DNA of 64,000 nt from an uncultured Rivibacter sp. (lineage in GTDB: Bacteria; Pseudomonadota; Gammaproteobacteria; Burkholderiales; Burkholderiaceae): the NCBI GenBank assembly GCA_946480925.1, contig CAMLLU010000002.1, positions 1 to 64,000 of the forward strand, written 5' to 3'. The notes below the pieces were generated by a model. It saw only the letters and a program-made list of their open reading frames with translations. It did not search any database and had not been told where the DNA came from. This document shows, one piece after another, positions 26,303 to 34,828 of the stretch. The position numbers and the translations under genes are program-made. Position 1 is the first letter of the stretch. Each line of letters opens with the position of its first letter.

Positions 26303-27154
26303 ATGGAGGCACCTCCACCACAATGGACCAGGGACACAACATGGCGCCAAGGCCATGTCTTGCCCGAGGAAGCCGTGCTCGCGCTGGGATTGCTTCATCC
26401 AGCGGTGCCCGACGCCACCTGTGTAGTCGTTGTAAGCCACGACTGTGACCTCGCAAATGATGATTTGGCTGTTGAGCCGGACGTCGAAGTCATCGTCGGG
26501 TGCCATCCGACAGAACCGGACGGCAACTTCCAATGGGCGAAAGCGCCGAGGACGCTGCACCTTGAGATGCATAGGAGTGGAGCACCGGTTCTCGTCGAGC
26601 TCGTAGCGACATTCAAGAAGCTGGTGCCAAAGGCTGGGCTTGCAGCATTCGACCCGGACGCCAGGTACTCACTGTCCGGTCAAGGGCGCTCGGTGTTGCG
26701 CTCTTGGCTGGCCGTTCGCTACAACCGAGCAGCGTTTCCCGACCCGTTCGTCAGGCGCATGGGAAGGTCAAAGACTGACAAGGCGCTTGCGAAGTTGGTC
26801 GAACCCCAGGGAGCCTTGGTTTCCGCCATCTTCTTCGACGTCGACGGCGGACAGGAACTGGACCGGTCGGACGGCAGCGCATACGAACTCAGTGTCGTCC
26901 TAGCCTATGCGCCAGGTGCGGACCCTGACAAGGCGGCAGACGCCGTGGAAGCCCTCGAGACCGCGGTCGAGAAAATGTTTGCGGAAAAGCACTTCGACAA
27001 GGCGGCTGCGCAATGGAAGGACATCACACTGAAAGGCTGCCTGGCCATCTCTGAAGACGACTTGCCCGTCAGCAAGGCAAAGCTGCTCACGCAATGGCGC
27101 CTCGAATACATGACTCTTCGAGCTGAAGAGCCCCAACCGGCGCCGCCGGCGTGA
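26303..27154 (+). CDS. Unknown protein with SHDCD motif, 283 aa
   Basis: Near residue 45 there is 'CVVVVSHDCDLAND', a conserved-looking motif that could be a metal or catalytic site. The rest is alpha/beta, with 'LRSWLAVRYNRAAFPD' and a helical C-terminus. I recall similar '(S/Q)xDCDL' proteins in accessory clusters but cannot name a family with confidence. It starts 5 bases after the HTH gene stop and continues into the hydrolase-like gene 16 bases later, so it is part of the same operon. Confidence 0.5.
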   Translation: MEAPPPQWTRDTTWRQGHVLPEEAVLALGLLHPAVPDATCVVVVSHDCDLANDDLAVEPDVEVIVGCHPTEPDGNFQWAKAPRTLHLEMHRSGAPVLVELVATFKKLVPKAGLAAFDPDARYSLSGQGRSVLRSWLAVRYNRAAFPDPFVRRMGRSKTDKALAKLVEPQGALVSAIFFDVDGGQELDRSDGSAYELSVVLAYAPGADPDKAADAVEALETAVEKMFAEKHFDKAAAQWKDITLKGCLAISEDDLPVSKAKLLTQWRLEYMTLRAEEPQPAPPA

Positions 27155-27170
27155 CCCAACAGAGGTTCCG

Positions 27171-27797
27171 ATGACACAGCCACCGGCACTCGCCAAGAAC
27201 TTTAGGTCGTTCGCAGACCTTACGGCTGTCTATGACGAGGACGTGGATTACCGCATCGTTCGAGTGCCACTGCCCGAGTCCACGGTTGGCATCGTCGCGC
27301 CACACGGCGGCAGCATCGAACCGCACACCTCGGAGATTGCAACCGCTATCGCCGGCGCAGACTTTTCCTTGTACATCCTGGAAGGAATCCGCTCGACGGC
27401 AAATTACGCGGCCTTGCATCTCACGAGCCACTACTTCGACGAACCCAGTTGCCTCGAAATGCTGGCGACCTGTGACGACGTGGTCGCCATCCACGGTTGT
27501 AAGGCCGCCGGTGAAGTCGTTCTCCTAGGCGGTCTCGACAAGGGTCTCGCTGCTGAACTCGCAGCGGCGATGACCAAGGCGGGCCTCGATTGCCAAGTCG
27601 ATGGGCACGAGTTTCCTGCGACTCACCCACACAACATCTGCAACCGCGGGCGACGCGGTGTTGGAGTGCAGTTGGAACTCAGCCTGCAGTTGCGCACGTC
27701 ACCGCGCAAGCAACTCCTCGCGACGACGGTTAGGGAAGTACTGCTGCGGCGAGCCGCGCAACAGCCACGACCACTAACCCCCAGCCCAGTGGCATAA
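27171..27797 (+). CDS. Poly-gamma-glutamate hydrolase family protein (PGH/DUF867), 208 aa
   Basis: Zinc-dependent hydrolase of the phage PghP/YjqB family. Recognised by 'VGIVAPHGGSIEPHTSEIA' (His and Glu ligands), 'HLTSHYFDEPSC' and 'VVAIHGCKA' (third ligand His), and length about 200 aa. Phage members degrade polyglutamate capsules; the role of island copies is unknown. The start ATG 27171 has AGAGGTT upstream. Between the SHDCD-motif gene and the STAND gene, it may be a component of the defence cluster. Confidence 0.75.
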   Translation: MTQPPALAKNFRSFADLTAVYDEDVDYRIVRVPLPESTVGIVAPHGGSIEPHTSEIATAIAGADFSLYILEGIRSTANYAALHLTSHYFDEPSCLEMLATCDDVVAIHGCKAAGEVVLLGGLDKGLAAELAAAMTKAGLDCQVDGHEFPATHPHNICNRGRRGVGVQLELSLQLRTSPRKQLLATTVREVLLRRAAQQPRPLTPSPVA

Positions 27798-27827
27798 GGC
27801 ACTGAGCCAAGCCGAGTCCTGACCCAC

Positions 27828-30800
27828 GTGTCGTCCAGCTTCAACGACCTGCCGGACCCCTTCTCGAGCCCTCGAGAGTTGGCGGGCGACCCAGCGCGGC
27901 AGGCCGTCGCCTCTATCCGAGGCATCGTGTATCAGATTTGGTGGTCGATTGATGCCTGGTTGCGGTTGAACTCATCCGACGAAGTCATCTTCCTGGAGGG
28001 TGCTGAGGACCTCGACCAAGTGGCCTCAAATGGGGCCACCGCTAGGCAAGTTAAGCATGAGGCAGAAAGCCTCTCGCTCAACAACCAGCGTTCCCACGAG
28101 GCCCTCGAGAACTTCTGGGCACTCAGCCAACGGGAGTCGACTCGGCGCGTCGACTTCCACTACATCACCACCGCATCCGCCGCCTTCGAGCGAGATGCGC
28201 AGTTCGAGGGAGTCGCGGGCCTTGAAGCCTGGCGCATTGCCCAAACCAACGCTGACATGGCGGCGCGGATTCAGGCCTACTTGACGCCAAAGCTCGCTTC
28301 TACCAGTGCGCTGAAGGCGTTTCTTGCCTCGGCCACATCGGAACAGGTTCAAGAACAGCTCATCCGCCGAGTTCATTGGTTCCTGGACCAGCCAGGCGTC
28401 GATGCTGTGAAGCAAAGCGTCGACGACAGGTTGTCGGTCCGGCTCAACCAGGCGAGCGTCCCGCTGTCATACGTGGGCGCAGTCAGGGACCGACTTCATA
28501 CCTTCGCGTGCGACGTGCTCGTGCGACCGGAGTCTGCTAGACGCTGTTTGGGTCTTGCTGACTTGGTGCGGGAGATTGACGCGGCTACGACGGAACATGT
28601 CCCGGTCCCCGCCCTGCAGTACCAGCAGTTTCAGAGAGCACTTCAGGCGGGTGCCTTTGACCCCGGCGCTGCGCTTCTACGGGTCATGCGGCTGCCCTTA
28701 CCACCAGCGCCTGAACCTCTTTTGAACCGAATAGTGCTGGTCGAGCACGTTCGTCTCCGAATAGCAGAACGAAAGGCTGTGCTGCTTACCGGCACCATCT
28801 ACAAGGGCAAGACGACCATCGCCCAACTTGTGGCGAATGCACTGTGTCCGGATGCCTGGTGGTTCCCCGTGGCCTCTCGCAGCGCAGTTGACACCGACAA
28901 CCTGCTGAGAGCGATTGCAGCCGGCATCGCAGATGAATCTGCTCCTTCTCTTGTCGTAGTAGACAACATTGACCTGTCTCCGAGTGCGCACGCGGCATAC
29001 GGCCAGGCATTGGCGCTGCTGGTCAGCCGTGCCACTCGCGCGGGCCGTGGCTTGCTTCTGACCGCGCGCGGTGAATCAGGCGAAACCGCGCAGCTCTCGG
29101 ACTTCGGCGGCATCGAAGCCATTGATGTGCCTGAGCTGTCGGTCGCAGAAGTCCAACAGCATTGTCTGAGCAACGGTTGTCCTGAGGGGCCATCACAAGC
29201 TTGGGCAGCCATCATTCGCGGCGCTACCGGGGGTCATCCAAAGCTGGTTCAGGTGAGGATTGTCGAACTCGGGACGAAAGGGTGGCCAGCGCCGACGGCG
29301 ACTGACATCACGTTGACCTCACCGGCTATCACAACCGCCAAGCAGGTAGCCCGGCGGATGCTGAGCGAGACCGTCCCTCCCGAGACAGCAGCGTTCGTGT
29401 ACACCGCTGCAGAGGCAACCTTCCCGCTGACGCGCCCGATGCTGCTCGGCCTGACTCGAGCTGTAGGAGGCATCGTCAACGGCGGCGACGTCATCGACGC
29501 ACTGCAAGGAAAGTGGCTAGAGCAGGCTCTGGTCGGGCGCCTCAGCGTGACTCCGATGTTGAAGGGGTCCGCAGCCGAAGTTTGGCTACCGGAGCGTAGG
29601 CGGCTTGCTCACAGCCACATCTACGATGCCATCGCAGGAGTCCGGAGTCTGGATGTCGGCGACGCCGCATCACTCCTATTCCACGCGTACTTCGCGCAAG
29701 ACGCGTCTCGCCTCGCACATTGCGCACGCGTTCTGGAGACCATCGACGAAGGTGCGACTTCAGCCGCCGTCTTTCAGCAACTGATTTGGCTGCCATACGT
29801 TTCGTTGACCGAGGGGCAGCGCTTCTTCGAACCACAGCCCTTCGTCAGCGCCATGCTGCGCCAGCTTCAGTTCTCGGTAGCGAACGAGGTTGACTCCGAC
29901 TCGCTGCCGGTCATCTTGGCGCGTTGGACCGACGAGATTGACCAGATTGCCGAGCAGGAACCCCGCGCCCGCCTGGAGCTAATGCGCTGCCTCAAGTTGC
30001 TCAGCAACAAGAATCCGCGAGTGCCCTTGCGGTCGAAACTGGCCGCGATTGGCTCGCTTAGCAAGCTGAGAGGCGAAGCAGCAGATGTAGCTGAAGAGCA
30101 CAGCAAGCGGTTCATCGCGCAGTCTCAGGATTCGCTTGGAACCATCCCGGCTGGAGCAACGAGCACTCAGTTCTACCTTTCGCTTCAAGCGCCTTCTGTG
30201 CGCGGCCTGAAAGACTTGGCTGAAGTGCTCGACTGGCTTGAACTTGATTCCGATGACGAACAGAGGCGAGACTTTGACGCCGTGCTTCATTGGCCCCTGG
30301 TGAACTCTTGTGGAGCGTTCGTGCACGGCGCCTGGGCCTCGCGCCATGCCAGCGAGGCCGAATGGGCGCCAACGGTCGCGTTACTGTCCCGTGCTGATGC
30401 GATTGCACGCCGCTTCGGCCTCGTCCAGTTCGGCAGTGAGGTCGCGAAGGCGACGTCAATCGTCCAGGGCGAGCACCTCCACGACCATGCAGCGGCAATG
30501 CAGACCTTGGCCGACGCGGCGTCGGCGTTCGGTGAGACCACCACCATCCGCGAACAGCGAGTCAACGCACTCTTCCAAGTCAACGATGACGTCGGCGCCC
30601 TCTCAGTCTGGGACTCGCTGATTGCTGACCCCAAGGCGGCGAAGGTCATCGACGCCTTCGCCTTCAGGCGCGCAGGCATCAGTGCCTGTCGCCTCGAACG
30701 ATGGCCTCAAGCTGAGCGCTACTTTCTTGCTGGGTCAACCGTACCCCCTGAATATCGGCTCGTCATCACCAAGTATGGGCTCGTGGTCGACGCAAGTCAC

Positions 30801-31895
30801 GTTGCTGCCTTGGCTGGTGCGCCTCAGCGCGCGGCACGGATGCTATCGGACATGTTGGCCGGCTTGCCAGCAGCGGCCTGGGAGGACGGACACGAGGATT
30901 GGGAGGCACTACTTCGGGTCGTCAATGGCGTATGCAATCTCATCGAAGCCATTGCGAAACAGGAAGACATCTCAACGCTGAGCCTACCCTTCGGCAAGGC
31001 GTCTGAACCCGGTCTAAGCTTTGGCCCCTCGCAGCCCAACCAAGTGCTACGGACGCAGTTGGCCATTGCGAGAGCTGGACTCCTAGCGTCTCAACTTGGT
31101 GACATCTCCCACGAGTACCGCGCGCAGCTGGATGCCGTCCGGACGTCTAGCTTCCCGCTTGTAAGGTTGTTTGTCGCCAAGGCCATGCTCGCATTCGAGT
31201 TCAACGCCGGTGCGAGCGCAGGTTTCGTCAGCGCGCTAGCTGCCTTCGAGAGAGCGTTCAACACCATCGCATCACTTCCGGACCGCCAGCAAGCCATGCA
31301 AAGTGACGGAGGCGACACGCCGCCGAGTGAAAGCAAGCTGAATGTTGACGGTTGGTTTGCGGTGTTGGCAGCAGGCGCCATCTGCTGCGACAGCCCCGAG
31401 CAAGCCATCGCTGCGTGGCACGGTGACGCGTCGAGAATCTGGGGCTCCAACAGCTCGGTAGTCAAGACACTGGCAGACATGTCCCGAGGATTGTCGTTGC
31501 CGCTCCAGACTGCCCACGACGTCGTCAGGCGCCGAGTCGAGCGGTCAAGTGGTGAGACATTTGGAGCTGCGCTGAAGCTCGTGCGCTCCGCCGTCCTCGG
31601 CCCCAAAGAGATGTTTCACCTCCAGGTGTTGCTCGCTTCGGCTGCGGTCTCTTGCTCCGAAGGTTTGGTACTTCAGATGACATTCGGAAGAGCAATGGCG
31701 CGGCGGTTCACAGGTGTGTGGAAGCAGTTCGCTGACAGCCCGCTTCTCCTTGTCACGCCGCGGACCAGTGTTCCCGCGTTGCTTCAGTCCATCTCCGCTG
31801 TCGAGCAAGGCAAGAGTTCTATCAGTGCGCTCTTAACCGCCGCAGGTCAGGCCGTCGGAACAGTTCTCGGAGAGGTTGGTTCCAGGCTTGAGTGA
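27828..31895 (+). CDS. STAND NTPase with Cap4-like nuclease domain (Avs-like), 1355 aa
   Basis: Three parts are visible. Residues 25-80 hold a Cap4/DUF4297-type nuclease signature: 'GIVYQIWWSIDAWLRL', the acidic 'EGAEDLD' (Glu57-Asp63), then 'RQVKH' (Gln74-Lys76). Residues about 300-480 form a P-loop NTPase with Walker A GTIYKGKTT (Lys328) and Walker B VVVDNID (Asp379-Asp382). The remaining ~800 residues are helical, like a TPR-type sensor. This order matches antiviral STAND proteins, where phage protein binding in the sensor triggers DNA cleavage. The start is GTG 27828 with a weak ribosome binding site. It is the last gene before the tRNA module. Confidence 0.75.
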   Translation: MSSSFNDLPDPFSSPRELAGDPARQAVASIRGIVYQIWWSIDAWLRLNSSDEVIFLEGAEDLDQVASNGATARQVKHEAESLSLNNQRSHEALENFWALSQRESTRRVDFHYITTASAAFERDAQFEGVAGLEAWRIAQTNADMAARIQAYLTPKLASTSALKAFLASATSEQVQEQLIRRVHWFLDQPGVDAVKQSVDDRLSVRLNQASVPLSYVGAVRDRLHTFACDVLVRPESARRCLGLADLVREIDAATTEHVPVPALQYQQFQRALQAGAFDPGAALLRVMRLPLPPAPEPLLNRIVLVEHVRLRIAERKAVLLTGTIYKGKTTIAQLVANALCPDAWWFPVASRSAVDTDNLLRAIAAGIADESAPSLVVVDNIDLSPSAHAAYGQALALLVSRATRAGRGLLLTARGESGETAQLSDFGGIEAIDVPELSVAEVQQHCLSNGCPEGPSQAWAAIIRGATGGHPKLVQVRIVELGTKGWPAPTATDITLTSPAITTAKQVARRMLSETVPPETAAFVYTAAEATFPLTRPMLLGLTRAVGGIVNGGDVIDALQGKWLEQALVGRLSVTPMLKGSAAEVWLPERRRLAHSHIYDAIAGVRSLDVGDAASLLFHAYFAQDASRLAHCARVLETIDEGATSAAVFQQLIWLPYVSLTEGQRFFEPQPFVSAMLRQLQFSVANEVDSDSLPVILARWTDEIDQIAEQEPRARLELMRCLKLLSNKNPRVPLRSKLAAIGSLSKLRGEAADVAEEHSKRFIAQSQDSLGTIPAGATSTQFYLSLQAPSVRGLKDLAEVLDWLELDSDDEQRRDFDAVLHWPLVNSCGAFVHGAWASRHASEAEWAPTVALLSRADAIARRFGLVQFGSEVAKATSIVQGEHLHDHAAAMQTLADAASAFGETTTIREQRVNALFQVNDDVGALSVWDSLIADPKAAKVIDAFAFRRAGISACRLERWPQAERYFLAGSTVPPEYRLVITKYGLVVDASHVAALAGAPQRAARMLSDMLAGLPAAAWEDGHEDWEALLRVVNGVCNLIEAIAKQEDISTLSLPFGKASEPGLSFGPSQPNQVLRTQLAIARAGLLASQLGDISHEYRAQLDAVRTSSFPLVRLFVAKAMLAFEFNAGASAGFVSALAAFERAFNTIASLPDRQQAMQSDGGDTPPSESKLNVDGWFAVLAAGAICCDSPEQAIAAWHGDASRIWGSNSSVVKTLADMSRGLSLPLQTAHDVVRRRVERSSGETFGAALKLVRSAVLGPKEMFHLQVLLASAAVSCSEGLVLQMTFGRAMARRFTGVWKQFADSPLLLVTPRTSVPALLQSISAVEQGKSSISALLTAAGQAVGTVLGEVGSRLE

Positions 31896-31996
31896 CGTCT
31901 TTTGCGGCTGCAGAAAGACGCTTCTGTTCATCAAGGTCCCCGCGGCACCAGCCATCCAACCATTGGTGGTGACCAAGCAGCCGACGGACAAGTGGA

Positions 31997-32280
31997 TGGT
32001 AGGCCGGGTTGGAGTCGAACCAACTACCAACGGATTCAGGTTTGCGGACGTTTCCGACCTCCCCGGACTATGCCTTCGCCATGGGTACTTCAACCTTTAG
32101 GCGGGCGCCGTCTAGTCTCTACACCTTCCCCTTGCAGGGCTTGGCTCGGCATTGCCTTGCGCCACCGAAGCGGCCGTCAGGTTTCACCGAATTTGACGCC
32201 ATTCACTCGAGCGCTTTCGCCTCTCGGTGCACAACTTTCGTCATGAGTCCGCTGCTCTAACCAACGTGAGCTACCGGCCC
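31997..32280 (-). tRNA. Intron-containing tRNA(CAT), probably tRNA-Ile2, carried by the element
   Basis: The exons are 32243-32280 (5', 38 nt, ending in anticodon CAT) and 31997-32036 (3', 40 nt, starting AATCCG and ending in CCA). Joined, they give a complete tRNA: acceptor GGGCCGG/CCGGCCT, D arm GCTC/GAGC, anticodon stem GCGGA/TCCGT with loop CTCATAA, and T arm GTTGG/CCAAC with loop TTCGACT. It differs from the disrupted host copy in acceptor and T loop, so it is a distinct allele. Identity as Ile2 (lysidine-modified) rather than Met is inferred from the loop and from the known Azoarcus case. Confidence 0.88.
32037..32242 (-). ncRNA. Group I intron, Azoarcus tRNA-Ile type, 206 nt
   Basis: The intron lies between anticodon positions 36 and 37. 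P1 is the exon CAT paired with GTG (T-G at the splice site), capped by GAC-GAAA-GTT. The core shows GGCGTCAAATTCGG (P3 5' side), GCCGAGCCAAGC (P4-P6), GGTGTAGAGACTAGACGG (P7 region), GCGCC (P3 3' side) and GAAGGCATAGTCC (P7 3' side). It ends AAACCTG with a terminal G. All match the Azoarcus intron as I remember it, with a covarying P3 pair (GGCGTC/GCGCC instead of GGTGTC/GCACC). GNRA loops are present. No homing endonuclease is encoded. It is probably a self-splicing ribozyme. Confidence 0.92.
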
Positions 32281-32292
32281 CCAGAAGCGCAG

Positions 32293-32298
32293 ATTGTA
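32293..32298 (-). promoter_or_regulatory. Candidate -10 box for the intron-containing tRNA
   Basis: On the minus strand the hexamer is TACAAT (5 of 6 to TATAAT). It lies 12 bases before the tRNA 5' end. The -35 match is weak. Confidence 0.5.
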
Positions 32299-32787
32299 TC
32301 GGTCGCATCTCATGGCTCGACACGACCTGCCCCGGAACTCGAGCCTCGGTCCTCTCGCATGCCGTCGGCGCAGGGTTCTCGAGTCTCTTAGACAAGCCGA
32401 GGCCGCGCTGTCTGCACAGTCGCACTGTCACACATGCGCGTCGCCGGGGCCCGGAGCCGGACGACTTCGCCGTGTTCTCAGTCCAGTACCGGCTGAGGCA
32501 TGAAGGCAAGTCCCGCCAGTGTGTCGCTCGTGTTGTGACCAGGCCCAGAGGTGCTCATGCAGCCCTGCCAGTGCTCGCTCCACAGGTGGTGGTGCTGCAG
32601 AGCACGCTGCTCCAACTTGCTGAGCTAGGGGCCAAATCGCCGCTCGAAACTGGCCGTCGACGGGAAGCGGCACTTCTATACGGCGGAAAATTTGTGGAAA
32701 ACAGCGCGGATAAACAGACATCACTCGCGATGGTTTTTTCTTGCAAATCAACCACTTGTCGCGACCCGGAAACGCGCACACAATTGC
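32299..32787. other. Right-end spacer of the element, no gene supported
   Basis: Nearly 500 bases with shadow-like open frames only. It contains one tRNA-like 5' fragment (32591-32633) and a T-run near 32733. No 3' tRNA half follows the core at 32788, so the split host gene is not restored here. Confidence 0.5.
32591..32633 (-). pseudogene. Degenerate tRNA-like 5' fragment
   Basis: On the minus strand: GGCCCCT, then AGCTCAGC, GGAGCAGC and a damaged anticodon arm around TCTGCA. This resembles the 5' half of a tRNA (Ala-TGC or CAT type) with a short loop and no matching 3' acceptor strand nearby. It may be a remnant of an earlier insertion. Confidence 0.35.
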
Positions 32788-32826
32788 TTATGAGTCCTCT
32801 GCTCTGACCAACTGAGCTAACGGCCC
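32788..32826 (-). pseudogene. 5' half of the disrupted tRNA(CAT) gene, right junction (attR core 32788-32794)
   Basis: On the minus strand: GGGCCGT acceptor strand, D arm GCTC/GAGC, 5' anticodon stem GAGGA and loop CTCATAA, after which the sequence becomes unrelated. GGGCCGT pairs with ACGGCCT of the left fragment at 135-179. The TTATGAG core is repeated at both ends. Confidence 0.9.
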
Positions 32827-32854
32827 GCGAAAGAAGCCGGCATTGTAGGCGGCG

Positions 32855-33889
32855 CTACTTCTGGCTCAGCGCGTTGCTCACCAGCCGCGCGGTGATGTCG
32901 ACGATCTGGATCATGCGGTCGTAGGCCATGCGCGTGGGACCGATCACGCCGAGCGTGCCGATCACCTGGCCGTCGACGATGTAGGGCGCCGATACGACCG
33001 ACAGCTCCTCGTACGGCACCACCTGGCTTTCGCCGCCGATGTAGATGCGCACGCCATCGGCACGGCTGGACACGTCGAGCAGGCGCATCAGCTGCGTCTT
33101 CTGCTCGAACAGGTCGAACAGCTTGCGCAGCGAGCCCATGTCGTTGCCGAAGTCCTGCACGCCCAGCAGGTTGCGTTCGCCGGACACGACCACCTGCTCG
33201 CTTTCTTCCATGGCGTCGGTGCCGGCCTGCACGGCAGCTTGCATCAGCGCGGCGATCTCTCCGCGCAACGCCTCGATCTCGCTCTTGAGCCGCTCGCGCA
33301 CCGCCTCGATGGTGAGGCCGGCGTAGTGCGCGTTGAGGTAGTTGCTCGCCTCGATGAGCTGGCTTTGCGTGTAGTCCTGCGCGGTGAAGATCACGCGGTT
33401 CTGCACGTCGCCATCGGGCGCCACGAGGATGAGCAGCATGCGCCGCTCGCCCAGGCGCAGGAACTCGATGTGATGGAACACCGAGGCCTTGCGCGGCGCG
33501 GTAACCACGCCCACGAACTGTGACAGGTCCGACAGCAGGTGGGCCGCATTGGCGATCACGCGCTGCGGCTGGTCGGGCTGCAACTGGCCGCGCGCGTCAG
33601 GCGGCACGGCGGCTTCGTCGTCGAGCTTCAGCGGGCGTGCCGTCAACATGGTGTCGACGAACAGCCGGTAGCCCCGCGCGGTGGGGATGCGCCCGGCCGA
33701 CGTGTGCGGGCTGGCGATGAGGCCGAGCTCTTCGAGGTCGGCCATCACGTTGCGAATGGTGGCGGGTGACAGCTCCAGCCCGGAAGCTTTCGACAGCGTG
33801 CGCGACCCCACGGGCTGGCCGTCGGCGATGTAGCGCTCGACCAGGGTCTTCAGCAGCGTTTTTGCACGGTCGTCCAGCATGAAACTCAT
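32855..33889 (-). CDS. hrcA: Heat-inducible transcription repressor HrcA, 344 aa
   Basis: Winged-helix repressor of groEL/dnaK-type operons, acting on CIRCE elements with help from GroEL. N-terminal HTH: '[21 protein letters not shown]', then '[17 protein letters not shown]' and '[16 protein letters not shown]', all family hallmarks. The central GAF-like domain and C-terminus are complete. The start at 33889 (MSFMLDD) is preferred over the longer frame; MLDD at 33880 is also possible. It is the first intact chromosomal gene right of the element and is divergent from nadK. No CIRCE was noticed at its own promoter. Confidence 0.95.
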   Translation of the reverse strand: MSFMLDDRAKTLLKTLVERYIADGQPVGSRTLSKASGLELSPATIRNVMADLEELGLIASPHTSAGRIPTARGYRLFVDTMLTARPLKLDDEAAVPPDARGQLQPDQPQRVIANAAHLLSDLSQFVGVVTAPRKASVFHHIEFLRLGERRMLLILVAPDGDVQNRVIFTAQDYTQSQLIEASNYLNAHYAGLTIEAVRERLKSEIEALRGEIAALMQAAVQAGTDAMEESEQVVVSGERNLLGVQDFGNDMGSLRKLFDLFEQKTQLMRLLDVSSRADGVRIYIGGESQVVPYEELSVVSAPYIVDGQVIGTLGVIGPTRMAYDRMIQIVDITARLVSNALSQK

Positions 33890-33949
33890 TCTAGGGTGGC
33901 CTGCTCGAAGCGGATTTAAGTGCAAGCGCTATGGTGTAATTCCCGCACC

Positions 33950-34828
33950 ATGCCGACGCGCTTTCGACACGCCGCACTCATAGGCAAATACCAGGCTCAG
34001 GGCAGCCGCTCGGTGCTCGAAGAGATTGCCCAGTTCCTGGTGCGGCAGGGCCTCGATGTGTCGCTCGAGCGCGCCACCGCGCTCAACACCGGCTTGGTTG
34101 ACTATCCGGCGCTGCCCACGGCAGAACTCGGGCGCCAATGCGACCTCGCCGTGGTGGTGGGTGGCGACGGCACCATGCTGCACATCGCGCGCGAGCTGGC
34201 GCGCTACAACGTGCCGCTGGTCGGGGTGAACCAGGGCCGGCTCGGCTTCATCACCGACATCCCGGTGAGCGAAACGGCCGAGGCGCTCGCACCCATGATC
34301 GCCGGCGACTACGAAGAAGAGCACCGCAGCATGTTCGAAGGTGCGGTCGAGCGTGACGGCGAAGTTATCTACGAGGGTTACGCGCTCAACGATGTGGTGG
34401 TGAGCCGCGGGGCCACCTCCAGCATGGTGGAACTCAAGATCTCGGTGGACGACCAGTTCGTCGCCAACCTGCGCGCCGACGGGCTCATCATCGCGTCGCC
34501 CACCGGCTCCACGGCCTACGCGCTGTCGGCCGGCGGGCCCATCCTGCACCCGGCGATCGCCGGCTGGTCGATGGTGCCCATTGCGCCGCACACGCTGTCG
34601 AACCGGCCCATCGTGCTGCCCGATGCCGGTTGCGTATCGGTCGAGATCGTCGCGGGGCGCGACGCGAGCGTGAACTTCGACATGCAGAGTCTCGCGAGCC
34701 TGCTGCATGGCGACCGCATCACCGTGCGCCGCTCCGAGCATCGCGTACGCTTCCTGCATCCGCGCGGCTGGAGCTACTACGCCACGCTGCGTCGCAAGCT
34801 GCACTGGAACGAAGGGGTGGTGGGCTGA
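33950..34828 (+). CDS. nadK: NAD kinase, 292 aa
   Basis: Phosphorylates NAD to NADP. The signature GGDGTML is at about residues 65-71, followed by '[13 protein letters not shown]', and the conserved '[17 protein letters not shown]' and 'HTLSNRPIV' blocks are intact. Start ATG 33950 ([14 protein letters not shown]) matches family N-termini; the upstream frame is discarded. The stop overlaps the recN ATG (TGATG), giving an operon nadK-recN-rapZ-LON-domain protein with successive overlaps. Confidence 0.96.
   Translation: MPTRFRHAALIGKYQAQGSRSVLEEIAQFLVRQGLDVSLERATALNTGLVDYPALPTAELGRQCDLAVVVGGDGTMLHIARELARYNVPLVGVNQGRLGFITDIPVSETAEALAPMIAGDYEEEHRSMFEGAVERDGEVIYEGYALNDVVVSRGATSSMVELKISVDDQFVANLRADGLIIASPTGSTAYALSAGGPILHPAIAGWSMVPIAPHTLSNRPIVLPDAGCVSVEIVAGRDASVNFDMQSLASLLHGDRITVRRSEHRVRFLHPRGWSYYATLRRKLHWNEGVVG

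Larger units (their letters stand above)
180..32787. mobile_element. Integrative element, about 32.6 kb, inserted in a tRNA(CAT) gene
   Basis: The element is bounded by the two halves of one tRNA gene, each ending in TTATGAG. It has a tyrosine recombinase 220 bp inside the left end. It carries an IncQ-like rep operon, several genes without recognisable family, a defence region, and a second intron-containing tRNA(CAT) gene near the right end. No relaxase, coupling protein or type IV secretion genes are visible, so it is either mobilised by a helper or uses an unrecognised transfer route. Flanking genes (tRNA-Met on the left, hrcA on the right) are chromosomal. Confidence 0.85.

Noticed and set aside
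32343..32402. 7-bp pairing between two distant segments on the minus strand (GCCTCGG/CCGAGGC) considered as a further tRNA
   Set aside because: There is no D arm, anticodon arm or T loop between the pairing segments.
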